Under the pieces are notes generated by a model, which saw only the letters and a program-made list of their open reading frames with translations, was not told where the DNA came from and made no database searches. Below, one piece after another: positions 21,425 to 29,388 of a DNA stretch of 32,235 bases (position 1 is the stretch's first letter; the number at the start of each line of letters is the position of its first letter). The DNA is from Bacillota bacterium (GTDB lineage: Bacteria > Bacillota > Sulfobacillia > Sulfobacillales > Sulfobacillaceae): NCBI GenBank assembly GCA_023512105.1, contig JAIMAE010000019.1, forward strand, positions 1 through 32,235. The letters are read 5' to 3'. The position numbers and the translations under genes were made by a program.

Positions 21425-23902
21425 ATGCAGATTGAGCGGGACGTACCAGTACATGCCGGCAATCCCGACCGGTATGATGTCAAGGCGGTAGAGAGCTACT
21501 GGCAGGCCCAGTGGGAACGCGAGGAATTGGCCAAAACCGAGGTTGGGGACAAGCCAAAGTTTTACTGTCTTGAGCAGTTTCCCTACCCCTCAGGACACCT
21601 CCACATGGGGCACGTGCGCGTCTACACCCTGGGCGACGTCATCGCCCGGTACCGTCGGATGAACGGCTACGCCGTACTCCACCCGATGGGCTGGGATGCC
21701 TTTGGGCTGCCGGCGGAGAATGCGGCCATCAAGAGCGGAATCCCGCCCCGGGTGTCGACCATGAACAACATCGCCTACATGAAGCACCAGATGCAGGAGA
21801 TGGGCCTGTCGTTGGATTGGTCCCGCGAGGTCACCACCTCCGAGCCGGAGTACTACCGGTTTACCCAAGAGCTGTTCCTCCTGTTCTTCGAACGCGGCCT
21901 GGCCTATCAAAAGGAGGGCCCGGTCAACTGGTGCCCCTCTTGCGAGACGGTGTTGGCCAACGAGCAGGTGGTGGAGGGCGCCTGCTGGCGGTGTGACTCT
22001 CCCGTGACCAAGCGCGACCTGCGGCAGTGGTACTTCCGGATCACGGATTACGCCGAGCGCCTTCTCCAAGACTTGGAGGGTCTGGACTGGCCGACCGAGA
22101 TCAAGGTTCAGCAGGTCAACTGGATCGGGAAGAGCGTGGGCGCCGAGGTGGTCTTCCCAATCCCGGAGCTGGGAGAGAAGATCTCGGTCTTCACCACCCG
22201 CCCTGACACCTTGTACGGGGCCACTTACGTCGTCTTGGCCCCCGAGCATCCGCTGGTGGAGCGGCTGATTGCCGGCAAGCCCAACGCGGACGCGGTGCGC
22301 CGATTCGTGGCCGAGGAGCGGGTGCGCAGCGACATCGAGCGGACCGCCGAGACCAGCGAGAAACGGGGGATGTTCACCGGGGCGTACGCTCAGCACCCCC
22401 TGACCGGCCAGGCGGTCCCGATCTGGGTCGCCAACTACGTGTTGATGGACTACGGGACCGGGGCGGTGATGGGGGTGCCGGCTCACGACTACCGCGACTG
22501 GCAGTACGCCCGCAAGTACGGCCTGCCGATTCGGGTGGTGGTCACGCCCAAACTTCCGGTTCCCGAAGATTTGGTCGCCGAACGGGAGTACTCGTTGCCC
22601 GGCGTCTTGGTCGACTCGGGTCCCTTTACCGGGATGGGCAGCGAAGAGGCCAAGGCCGCCATCGCCGAGCACCTGGCCGAACGGGGGTTGGGAGGCCCCA
22701 GGGTGACCTACCGGATGCGCGACTGGCTGATCTCCCGGCAGCGGTACTGGGGTGCGCCGATTCCTGTGGTGCACTGTCCAGACTGTGGGGTGGTGCCGGT
22801 GCCCAAATCCCAGCTTCCCGTGCTCTTGCCGGAGAACGCCACCTTCACCGGCCGCGGCGCTTCGCCGTTGGCCCAGATCGCCGAGTGGGTGAACACGACC
22901 TGCCCGCGCTGCGGAGGACCGGCCCGCCGGGAGACCGACACCATGGACACCTTTGTCGACTCCAGTTGGTACTTCCTGCGCTACACCTCTCCCGGGGAGA
23001 CCGACCGTCCCTTCGACCCCCAGGCGGTGGCCTTCTGGCTGCCGGTGGACGAGTACGTGGGCGGCAAGGAGCACGCCGTCCTGCATCTCTTGTACTCGCG
23101 GTTCTTCACCAAGGTGCTGTACGACGCGGGTTGGGTCCCGGTCCAAGAGCCGTTTCGCCGGTTGCTGGCCCAGGGCATGGTGGTCTACCGCGGGGCCAAA
23201 ATGTCGAAGTCGAAGGGCAACACCTTAAGTCCGGAGACCATCTTGAGCGAGTGGGGGACCGATGCCACCCGCCTGTTTATCCTATTCGCCGCCCCGCCGG
23301 AAAAGGACTTCGAGTGGACCGAGCAGGGGGTGGAAGGTGCCTACCGGTTTTTGCAACGGGTCTGGCGCTTGGTGATGCGGGAGGAGGCGGTGCCGAGCGG
23401 CGACACGGCCGTCCAGGACGATGCGGTGCGGCGGGCCCGGGCGCGGGCGGTGAAAAAGGTCACCGAGGACTTGGGAGACCGGCGGGCGTTCAATACCGCG
23501 GTCAGCGCCCTGATGGAGTACACCAACTTCCTCTACCAGGCGGTCGGCTCGGCCTCGCCGCCGGTCCGCCGCGAGGCCCTGGAGACCTTGGTCCTGCTCT
23601 TGGCGCCGATGGCTCCCCACTTGGCCGAGGAGTTGTGGCGGCGGCTTGGCCACGGGGAGAGCGTCCACCGGCAAAGCTGGCCGACCTATGACCCGCGCTG
23701 GCTGAAAGAAGAGGCGGTGGAGATCGCGGTGCAGATCAACGGCAAGGTGCGCGCCCGCCTGACCGTCCCCGCCGACCTCGGCGAGCAGGAATTGGTGGCC
23801 CAGGCGCTGGCCGACGAACGGGTCCGGGCGGCGGTGGGTCAAGGGGCAGTAACCAAGTCGGTCGTGGTTCCCGGGCGTCTGGTGAGCCTGGTCGTGCGGT
23901 GA
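21425..23902 (+). CDS. leuS: Leucine--tRNA ligase
   Basis: An 825-residue class I synthetase that charges tRNA-Leu. The HIGH-type motif is PYPSGHLHMGH (53-63) and KMSKS is present in GAKMSKSKGN (about 591-600). The CP1 editing domain lies between them (TTRPDTLYGATY, GTGAVMGVPAHDYRDW). Cysteine pairs (CPSC...CWRC; CPDC...CPRC) suggest zinc-binding modules. The length and the YDVKAVESYWQAQWE start fit bacterial LeuRS. ATG 21425 has GGAGGGCGAGG upstream. The stop overlaps the following small gene by four bases. Confidence 0.97.
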   Translation: MQIERDVPVHAGNPDRYDVKAVESYWQAQWEREELAKTEVGDKPKFYCLEQFPYPSGHLHMGHVRVYTLGDVIARYRRMNGYAVLHPMGWDAFGLPAENAAIKSGIPPRVSTMNNIAYMKHQMQEMGLSLDWSREVTTSEPEYYRFTQELFLLFFERGLAYQKEGPVNWCPSCETVLANEQVVEGACWRCDSPVTKRDLRQWYFRITDYAERLLQDLEGLDWPTEIKVQQVNWIGKSVGAEVVFPIPELGEKISVFTTRPDTLYGATYVVLAPEHPLVERLIAGKPNADAVRRFVAEERVRSDIERTAETSEKRGMFTGAYAQHPLTGQAVPIWVANYVLMDYGTGAVMGVPAHDYRDWQYARKYGLPIRVVVTPKLPVPEDLVAEREYSLPGVLVDSGPFTGMGSEEAKAAIAEHLAERGLGGPRVTYRMRDWLISRQRYWGAPIPVVHCPDCGVVPVPKSQLPVLLPENATFTGRGASPLAQIAEWVNTTCPRCGGPARRETDTMDTFVDSSWYFLRYTSPGETDRPFDPQAVAFWLPVDEYVGGKEHAVLHLLYSRFFTKVLYDAGWVPVQEPFRRLLAQGMVVYRGAKMSKSKGNTLSPETILSEWGTDATRLFILFAAPPEKDFEWTEQGVEGAYRFLQRVWRLVMREEAVPSGDTAVQDDAVRRARARAVKKVTEDLGDRRAFNTAVSALMEYTNFLYQAVGSASPPVRREALETLVLLLAPMAPHLAEELWRRLGHGESVHRQSWPTYDPRWLKEEAVEIAVQINGKVRARLTVPADLGEQELVAQALADERVRAAVGQGAVTKSVVVPGRLVSLVVR

Positions 23903-24171
23903 GGCTGATTTTAGCGCTGGCGGCGGCGATGGCGACCAGCGTGATCGGGGTGGCGGTGGGGCGCCACCAGCGCCCCTGGTCGTCGGTGCCGCTGGCCTGG
24001 GTGGTGGCCGCCGCGGCGATGGGAAGCGGCTTGGCCGAGCTGGGGACGGTCTGGGTCAACGGCGTTCCGCACTGGGTGCTGCAGCCGATGGCCGGGGGGT
24101 TTGTCATCGGGTGGGTGGCGGCCTTCTTTTCCGGGCGTCGTCCCCCGGCCCAAGGGCCGCCGGCGCAATGA
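23899..24171 (+). CDS. Small hydrophobic membrane protein
   Basis: A 90-residue protein with three hydrophobic segments (about 2-20, 29-47 and 62-78) and a short charged, proline-rich tail (SGRRPPAQGPPAQ). GTG 23899 overlaps the leuS stop by four bases (GTGA), so it is translationally coupled to leuS and likely real. A strong hairpin follows at once. I do not recognise the family, and no function is offered. Confidence 0.6.
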   Translation: MRLILALAAAMATSVIGVAVGRHQRPWSSVPLAWVVAAAAMGSGLAELGTVWVNGVPHWVLQPMAGGFVIGWVAAFFSGRRPPAQGPPAQ

Positions 24172-24198
24172 CGGGAGTCGAATGCAGTTCGACTCCCG
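24172..24198. terminator. Terminator-like hairpin between leuS operon and hsp20
   Basis: CGGGAGTCGAA (24172-24182) and TTCGACTCCCG (24188-24198) form a perfect eleven-pair stem with a five-base loop, between two convergent genes. The plus-strand tail (CCTCTGCTGTGCTGGTCT) is only mildly T-rich. It probably stops leuS transcription and may work both ways. Confidence 0.68.
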
Positions 24199-24214
24199 CC
24201 TCTGCTGTGCTGGT

Positions 24215-24640
24215 CTATTGGAGCCGTCGCACCGCCAGGCGGCGACGGCGCCCGCCCACCCGGGCCACCCGGACCGTGAGCATCCCGTGGCGGAAGGAAG
24301 CTTCCGCGGTTTCTGGGTCCACCTCGGTCGGGAAGGAGACGACGGAGTGAAAGGCCTCACCTTCTTCTGCCTCGCCTCGCTCGGCCGTGCGGGCGGCCAC
24401 CGGCGGAGCGGGGAAACGGCCGCGGACGGTGACGGAGTCGCCGTCGACTTCGACCTCCACATCATCGGGGTCGACGCCGGGCAGTTCAAATTCGACCAGG
24501 TACCCCTCGTCGGTTTGGTGGAAGTGGGTACGGGGACGGGCCGTATCCCAATTCCAGTCTTCTCGGAAGCGGTTCCAGAAGCGCGCCATGTCTTCGCGGA
24601 ACCGATCCACGTCCATCGGATCCCAACGCATCAAGGCCAT
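24215..24640 (-). CDS. Small heat shock protein, Hsp20/alpha-crystallin family
   Basis: A 141-residue small heat shock protein, an ATP-independent holdase for unfolding proteins. The N-terminus is short and aromatic (MDVDRFREDMARFWNRFREDWNW). The alpha-crystallin domain runs from about 38 to 130 with GYLVEFELPGVDPDDVEVEVDG and the EASFRHGMLTVRVAR signature (G-x-L). The C-terminal extension is short and arginine-rich (RRRRLAVRRLQ) and lacks the I-x-I motif used for higher oligomers. The ATG follows a very purine-rich GGAGGAGGGAGGTGAG site on the minus strand. No CIRCE or HAIR-type repeat was seen upstream. Confidence 0.92.
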   Translation of the reverse strand: MALMRWDPMDVDRFREDMARFWNRFREDWNWDTARPRTHFHQTDEGYLVEFELPGVDPDDVEVEVDGDSVTVRGRFPAPPVAARTAERGEAEEGEAFHSVVSFPTEVDPETAEASFRHGMLTVRVARVGGRRRRLAVRRLQ

Positions 24641-24702
24641 TGTCTAACTCTCACCTCCCTCCTCCGGAAATATGCCCAAGGGGGAGGGAAAGCTTGCATC
24701 GG

Positions 24703-26043
24703 TCAGGCCTCGACCTCCTCGGTCTGGTCTTCCGCCCAGTACAGTTGTTCGCTGTCCGGGTCGTAGTGGAAGAGGTCGGCGTAGCGGCCCCAGTTGATGG
24801 CGGCGTTGAGCTGCCGCTCGGCCTCCTGGGGGGAGAAGTGCCCCTCCAAGACGTCGAGGAAGAAATCTTTGCCCATCCGGTGGTTGGCTTTGGTGTGAAG
24901 CACCCGCTGGATCAAGCGGAAGAGCGGGATCTCGACCAGCTGGCGGCGGATGATGGCCCGGCGTTCTGCCGGCGGGGCCTCGACGAAGGAGCGGCCGAGC
25001 GGGGTGACGATCAGGTCCCCTTCGTCCACCACCGCCAATCCCAAGAGTTCTGCGGCATCGGTGACCGGCAAAAGGTCGTCGACCTCCAGGAGCAGCTCGG
25101 TGCCCAGGCGATAGAGGTCGTAACGCCCCCCGCGATCGGCCACCAATTCCAGCAGCCCTGTCAACATCGGCGGGTGGCCGTACGGAATCGGGGTCAGCTT
25201 GGCTCCGGCCGGGCGCGGCTCGGTCAGGTCTTGCACCACCGCCTCCGGTTCTTCCTCCCCGCCGGTGACGATTTTATAGACCTGGTCCACCCAGGCCAAG
25301 AACTCCGGCGCCTTGCGGTTGCGGGGATAGGGAAGGGGGACGGTCAGGTCGGCGATGACGCGAGCGGGGTTTTTGGACAAGATGATGATGCGATCAGCCA
25401 TGAACACCGCCTCTTCAATCCCGTGGGTGACCATCAGGATGGCCTTGGTCGGCATCTTTTGTTCTAACCACAGGTCCAACAGCTCCGAACGCAAGTTTTC
25501 GGCGGTCAGGAAGTCCAAGGCGGAGAAGGGTTCGTCCATGCACAACAGTTCGGGGTCCACGGCCAGGGCCCGGGCAAACCCCACCCGTTGCCGCATGCCC
25601 CCGGAAAGTTCTTTGGGAAAGGCATCCTCGTAGCCGTCCAGCCCGATCAACGAGATCAGGCGGGCGGCCTTTTCCCGGCGTTGGCGCAAGGGGACGCCCT
25701 TGGCCAAAAGGCCGATCTCCACGTTTTGTTGGACGGTCAGCCAGGGGTAGAGGGCAAAAGACTGAAAGACCATGGCCGCGTAGGGGTTGGGGCCGTCGAC
25801 TGGACGCCCGCGGTAGAGCACGGTGCCGTAAGAGGGTTTGGCCAGGCCGGCGATGATGCGCAAGAGCGTGGACTTGCCCGAACCGGAAGGGCCGAGCAGG
25901 GCCACGAACTGCCCGGACCAGATGTCGAGGGTGATGTCGTCCAACACCAAGATGTCGTAGTTGTCGGGTTGGGGGTAGCGCTTGGTGACCCCCAACAGCC
26001 GGACCAAGAGCTCGGACTGGGAACGCGTGAGGGCCTGGGCCAC
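24703..26043 (-). CDS. ABC transporter ATPase of the nitrate/sulfonate/taurine type with C-terminal AAA-associated domain
   Basis: A 446-residue ATPase subunit. The ABC domain (about 12-255) has Walker A GPSGSGKST (51-59), the signature LSGGMRQR (146-153), Walker B LLCMDEP (166-172) and the switch His207 (VTHGIEEA), in the style of SsuB/TauB/NrtD. Residues ~290-430 form an added winged-helix-like domain (PMLTGLLELVADRGGRYDLYRLG to LEGHFSPQEAERQLNAAINWGRYADLF), matching the AAA-associated C-terminal domain (AAA_assoc_C type). The GTG start has GAGGTGAG upstream. It follows the permease by 56 bases. The substrate is unknown, and no binding protein lies in the window. Confidence 0.9.
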   Translation of the reverse strand: MAQALTRSQSELLVRLLGVTKRYPQPDNYDILVLDDITLDIWSGQFVALLGPSGSGKSTLLRIIAGLAKPSYGTVLYRGRPVDGPNPYAAMVFQSFALYPWLTVQQNVEIGLLAKGVPLRQRREKAARLISLIGLDGYEDAFPKELSGGMRQRVGFARALAVDPELLCMDEPFSALDFLTAENLRSELLDLWLEQKMPTKAILMVTHGIEEAVFMADRIIILSKNPARVIADLTVPLPYPRNRKAPEFLAWVDQVYKIVTGGEEEPEAVVQDLTEPRPAGAKLTPIPYGHPPMLTGLLELVADRGGRYDLYRLGTELLLEVDDLLPVTDAAELLGLAVVDEGDLIVTPLGRSFVEAPPAERRAIIRRQLVEIPLFRLIQRVLHTKANHRMGKDFFLDVLEGHFSPQEAERQLNAAINWGRYADLFHYDPDSEQLYWAEDQTEEVEA

Positions 26044-26099
26044 GAATGCTCACCTCGATGGGATCAGGATAAGCCGACATGCCGGCGACGCGGGAGAAC

Positions 26100-27806
26100 C
26101 TAAGTAAAAGAGTAGCGCTGGCTGGCCTTTTCATACAGGCGCCGCCAGACCATTCGGTTGATCGCGACCACCGTCAAGGCCAGCATGCCGGTGGAGGCCA
26201 GCAACAGGGCGTACTGGCCGCCTTGGGAGGACTGGGCGATCAACGAGCCGATGCCAAAGGCTGTGTAGGTCTTGCCCTGAAAGCTGACGTACTCGGCGAC
26301 GATGCTGGCGTTCCAGGCCCCCCCGGCTGCGGTGATCAGCCCGGTGACCAGATAGGGAAAGATGGCGGGAAGGATGAGCGTGCGCCAGGCAAACCACCCG
26401 CCCAGGCCGAAGATGCGAGTGGCCTCCTTCAGATCTTCCGGGATGGCGGAGGCTCCGGCGATGACGTTGAAGAGCACGTACCACTGCGTGCCCAGCACCA
26501 TCAGCAGCACCGAGGCCACCTCCAGCCCGCCCCGGAGGTGGATCAAGAGCGCGACTAAGCCGGGGAAGAGCGCGGTGGCGGGGACGGAGGCGGCGATTTG
26601 CGAGAGCGGGGTCAGGGTGGCCGACCATCGCTTGTTGAGGCCGATCCAAACCCCCACCGGCACCGTCCAGGCGACCGAGAAGGCCAAGGCCACCAAGACC
26701 CGCAACAAGGTGGTGGCGGCGGCCGCCAAGACCAGGGCCCAGGCGTGGAGCGGCAGGGTGGCCAGGAGCGCGGCGGCACCCCGCAGTGCAGAGAAGAGGG
26801 CGTAGATTGCGGCCGCCACCGCCAAGGTGCGGAGAAGGCCCACGCCGGACTCCACTCCCGGTTGCTCCCGCAACTTTGGCCACAGGCGGGTGAAGAGCTG
26901 GTCCAAGGCCTCTTGCGCCGGCTCGCAGAGGTGTTTTTCGCTCCACGACAAAATTTGCGAGCGCCGGAGCACCCGCAACACCGCGGAGTGGCCGGCGCCC
27001 TCCCCTTCCACCAGCTCCATCTTGAACCGGTCTGCCCAGGCCAAGAGGGGGCGCCAGATCAGCTGGTCCATGAGGACGATGACGGAGACCAAGGCGATCA
27101 ACCCGGCGCCCTCGGCGCGCCAGTCCCCGCGGTTGGCCGCGGTCTGGAGATAGGACCCCAACCCTTCCAGCTGGTAATTTTGGCTGCCCAGGGAGAACAT
27201 CTCGCAGGCCATCAGGAAGAACCAGCCTCCGGCCCACGACATCATCGAGTTGTACACCAGCCCCACCATGGCGTAAGGCAACTCCAAGGCCCGAAATCGC
27301 TGCCAGGCGGACAGGCGCAACGACAGCGCCGACTCCCTGAGGTCGCGGGGAATGGTGATAAAGCCGTGGTAGAGGGAGAAGACCATGTTCCAGACCTGTC
27401 CGGTGAAGATGAGGATGATCGCGGCCAGGTTGACCCCCAGGCGCGAGCCGGGAAAGAGAGCGATGAAGGCTTCTAAGACGACCGGCAAAAACGACAGCAC
27501 CGGAATGGATTGCAGGATGTCCAGGACCGGGATCAACACGCGCTCCGCCCGCCGATGAAAGGCCGCCAGATAGGCGTAGACCAGGGCGAACAGCAGGGAC
27601 AGACAATAGGCCGCGGCCATCCTGAGCCAAGAGTACAAGGCGTACAGGGGAAGGTGTGACCATCGCAGGTGGATCGCGCCTTGTTCGAGGGGATAGTGCG
27701 GGCCGCGCGTCGCCCAGGCCAAGACCAAGGAGAAGAGGCCGAGCATGAAGGCTCCTACTAACACGTCGGCGAGGGCCGCCCCGGCCCGTGCCTCGCGAGT
27801 GGCCAC
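26100..27806 (-). CDS. ABC transporter permease with two fused BPD_transp_1 domains
   Basis: A 568-residue permease with about twelve hydrophobic segments in two halves. The first EAA-type coupling loop is around IPRDLRESALSLRLSAWQRFRALELPYA, and the second around IPEDLKEATRIFGLGGWFAWRTLILPAIFPY. It therefore supplies both membrane halves from one polypeptide, and pairs with the ATPase downstream. This two-in-one form is known in putative nitrate/sulfonate/bicarbonate-type systems whose ATPase has a C-terminal AAA-associated domain. The GTG start at 27806 has a near-perfect AGGAGGTGA site. A TAAGAT box (27851-27856, minus strand) may be the -10. The substrate is unassigned. Confidence 0.88.
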   Translation of the reverse strand: MATREARAGAALADVLVGAFMLGLFSLVLAWATRGPHYPLEQGAIHLRWSHLPLYALYSWLRMAAAYCLSLLFALVYAYLAAFHRRAERVLIPVLDILQSIPVLSFLPVVLEAFIALFPGSRLGVNLAAIILIFTGQVWNMVFSLYHGFITIPRDLRESALSLRLSAWQRFRALELPYAMVGLVYNSMMSWAGGWFFLMACEMFSLGSQNYQLEGLGSYLQTAANRGDWRAEGAGLIALVSVIVLMDQLIWRPLLAWADRFKMELVEGEGAGHSAVLRVLRRSQILSWSEKHLCEPAQEALDQLFTRLWPKLREQPGVESGVGLLRTLAVAAAIYALFSALRGAAALLATLPLHAWALVLAAAATTLLRVLVALAFSVAWTVPVGVWIGLNKRWSATLTPLSQIAASVPATALFPGLVALLIHLRGGLEVASVLLMVLGTQWYVLFNVIAGASAIPEDLKEATRIFGLGGWFAWRTLILPAIFPYLVTGLITAAGGAWNASIVAEYVSFQGKTYTAFGIGSLIAQSSQGGQYALLLASTGMLALTVVAINRMVWRRLYEKASQRYSFT

Positions 27807-27835
27807 AGGTCACCTCCTTCCCCGATTGGCGGCTT

Positions 27836-27847
27836 GGACACTTGTCC
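27836..27847. promoter_or_regulatory. Small inverted repeat in the permease/kinase divergent region
   Basis: GGACA and TGTCC arms with a two-base centre form a compact dyad. The minus-strand TAAGAT box at 27851-27856 would place the permease transcription start in or next to this dyad, where a repressor could act. The support is positional only. Confidence 0.25.
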
Positions 27848-27970
27848 TTAATCTTACCCGAACCCCACCAAAAAACGGAAGGCCGGTGGGCAGGATTTCC
27901 CGGGGGGAATCGCGAAAGAAGTTGGAAATGTTTGTTTTCCCAAGCCCGAGGAGGGGAAGCAAGGGCAGAT

Positions 27971-28026
27971 CGTTACCGATTCGTTACAATCGAAATGTCG
28001 GGACCGGCACGACATCGCTCCGTTAC
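27971..28026 (+). promoter_or_regulatory. Three CGTTAC direct repeats upstream of the kinase gene
   Basis: CGTTAC occurs at 27971-27976, 27982-27987 and 28021-28026. The first two are 11 bases apart, one helical turn, resembling direct-repeat sites of OmpR/PhoB-type response regulators. TACAAT (27985-27990) overlaps the second copy and could be a -10 box. They lie in the 253-base gap between the divergent permease and kinase genes. Confidence 0.3.
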
Positions 28027-28059
28027 TTTGAACACAGATTTGACCAATGGAGACGATTC

Positions 28060-29337
28060 ATGGAACACACGACGCCGTTTTCCTTTTCCGTGATGCCTTC
28101 GGTGCTGTTGGCCAACGACTTCGCCATCCGCCGAGAGGCGCTGGGGTATCTACCCTGGCCTTTGTTTTGGATCAGCCCGGAGGGGGAAGGGCTTTGGGCC
28201 AACGCCGCTGCCTTGGACCGCGGGCTGCCGGTGCCCTTTTCCACCAAGCTGGAAGAAGCATCGTCCGGGGGGGCGCGTCGCGCCTGGGTGGAGGGAGAGC
28301 GGCGACGGATTGCGGCGCGCGTCACCGCGGTTCACAATTTGGTGGGCGCGCTGCAAGGCTATCTGGGCTGGTTGGAAGAGGAGACCCCTTATCCTTGGCT
28401 CGACCGCATCGACACCGGGGTAGCGGTGGCGCGGGAAGGGCGATTCCGCTACGGCAACCGGGCCGCCTGGGCGCTGTTGGCTCCCAAGGGGACCGGGATG
28501 ACCGGGATGGCCTGGGAGGAGGTGGAGGGGCTGCCGTCGTGGCCCAGCGTCGAACTGGCCCATCCCCAAGGGCGGCTGGTGGCCAACCAGGGGCCGGTGC
28601 AGCTGCGCATTCACCGCCTCGGCCAAGATGCTGTGCTGGAGGCGGTTCCGGTGCCCTTTCGGATCGACGACGGGATCTCCGGCGAGGCGGCGGCCAGCCT
28701 GATGCACGAGCTGCGCAACCCGCTGACCGCGATCGCCGGCTATCTGGAGTTGGCGGAGACCAAGACCGGAGACGCCGTGGTCAAGGGCTGGCTGGCGGAA
28801 GCCTCGCGGGAGGTGGAGCGACTGTCGCGGTTGAGTGAGGACCTGTTGTGGCTGACTCGCCCGCTTCAGCTGGAGCTCCGCTGGGTGGATCTGGGTCCGC
28901 TGGTGGAGAGCGCCTGGAATATGGTGGACCCCAAGCTGCGCGAGCCGCTGCACTTTCAGGTGGAGCTGGAGCTGGCGCGGGTGGTGGCCGACCGCGACCG
29001 GCTGTTTCAGGTGTTGCTAAACTTGTTGAAGAACGCCGCCGAAGCCTTGGCCCCGGGAACCGGTACGGTCAGCGTGCGATCGCGGCGGGAAGCGCAGGCG
29101 GCGGTGATTTTGGTCAGCGACGACGGGCCGGGGATCCCGGAGCAGGTGCTGCGCCACCTCTTCAACATGGTGACCACCAAATCCGAAGGCATCGGCTTGG
29201 GGTTGGCCATCGCCCAGCGGCTGGTCCAGGCCCACGGGGGCGAGCTGTCGGTCAGCACCGGACCGACCGGCACCACCTTCTCGATTCAGCTGCCTTGGCA
29301 GGAGGCGGCTGAGCCTCCGGATCCCGACGCAAGCTGA
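28060..29337 (+). CDS. Soluble sensor histidine kinase, sporulation-kinase-like
   Basis: A 425-residue histidine kinase without clear membrane helices. A PAS-like sensor region lies at about 110-200 (LDRIDTGVAVAREGRFRYGNRAAWALL). The DHp helix carries phospho-acceptor His216 in HELRNPLTAIAGYLELAE, close to the H-box of Bacillus KinA-type kinases. The catalytic domain has N325 (LLKNAAEAL), G1 DDGPGIP (354-360) and G2 GIGLGLA (377-383). No response regulator is adjacent, which is usual for orphan sporulation kinases that feed a phosphorelay; the Spo0B-like gene at 14459 fits this. ATG 28060 has GGAGA about eight bases upstream; the longer frame from 27745 has no typical sequence. Confidence 0.86.
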   Translation: MEHTTPFSFSVMPSVLLANDFAIRREALGYLPWPLFWISPEGEGLWANAAALDRGLPVPFSTKLEEASSGGARRAWVEGERRRIAARVTAVHNLVGALQGYLGWLEEETPYPWLDRIDTGVAVAREGRFRYGNRAAWALLAPKGTGMTGMAWEEVEGLPSWPSVELAHPQGRLVANQGPVQLRIHRLGQDAVLEAVPVPFRIDDGISGEAAASLMHELRNPLTAIAGYLELAETKTGDAVVKGWLAEASREVERLSRLSEDLLWLTRPLQLELRWVDLGPLVESAWNMVDPKLREPLHFQVELELARVVADRDRLFQVLLNLLKNAAEALAPGTGTVSVRSRREAQAAVILVSDDGPGIPEQVLRHLFNMVTTKSEGIGLGLAIAQRLVQAHGGELSVSTGPTGTTFSIQLPWQEAAEPPDPDAS

Positions 29338-29388
29338 ACAACCTGGGCGGGTCAAGACAAGGCGTGGGCAGAGCGAGGAGGGCGGCGC

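Noticed and set aside
26131-27813. Alternative 560-codon frame on the same strand as the permease
   Set aside because: Its product is Gly/Arg/Pro-rich with no membrane helices or motifs, whereas the overlapping permease frame has two clear transporter domains and a strong ribosome site.
27745-28059. Extended N-terminus for the histidine kinase
   Set aside because: The extra 105 residues overlap the permease start on the other strand, show no conserved features, and would include the presumed promoter region.
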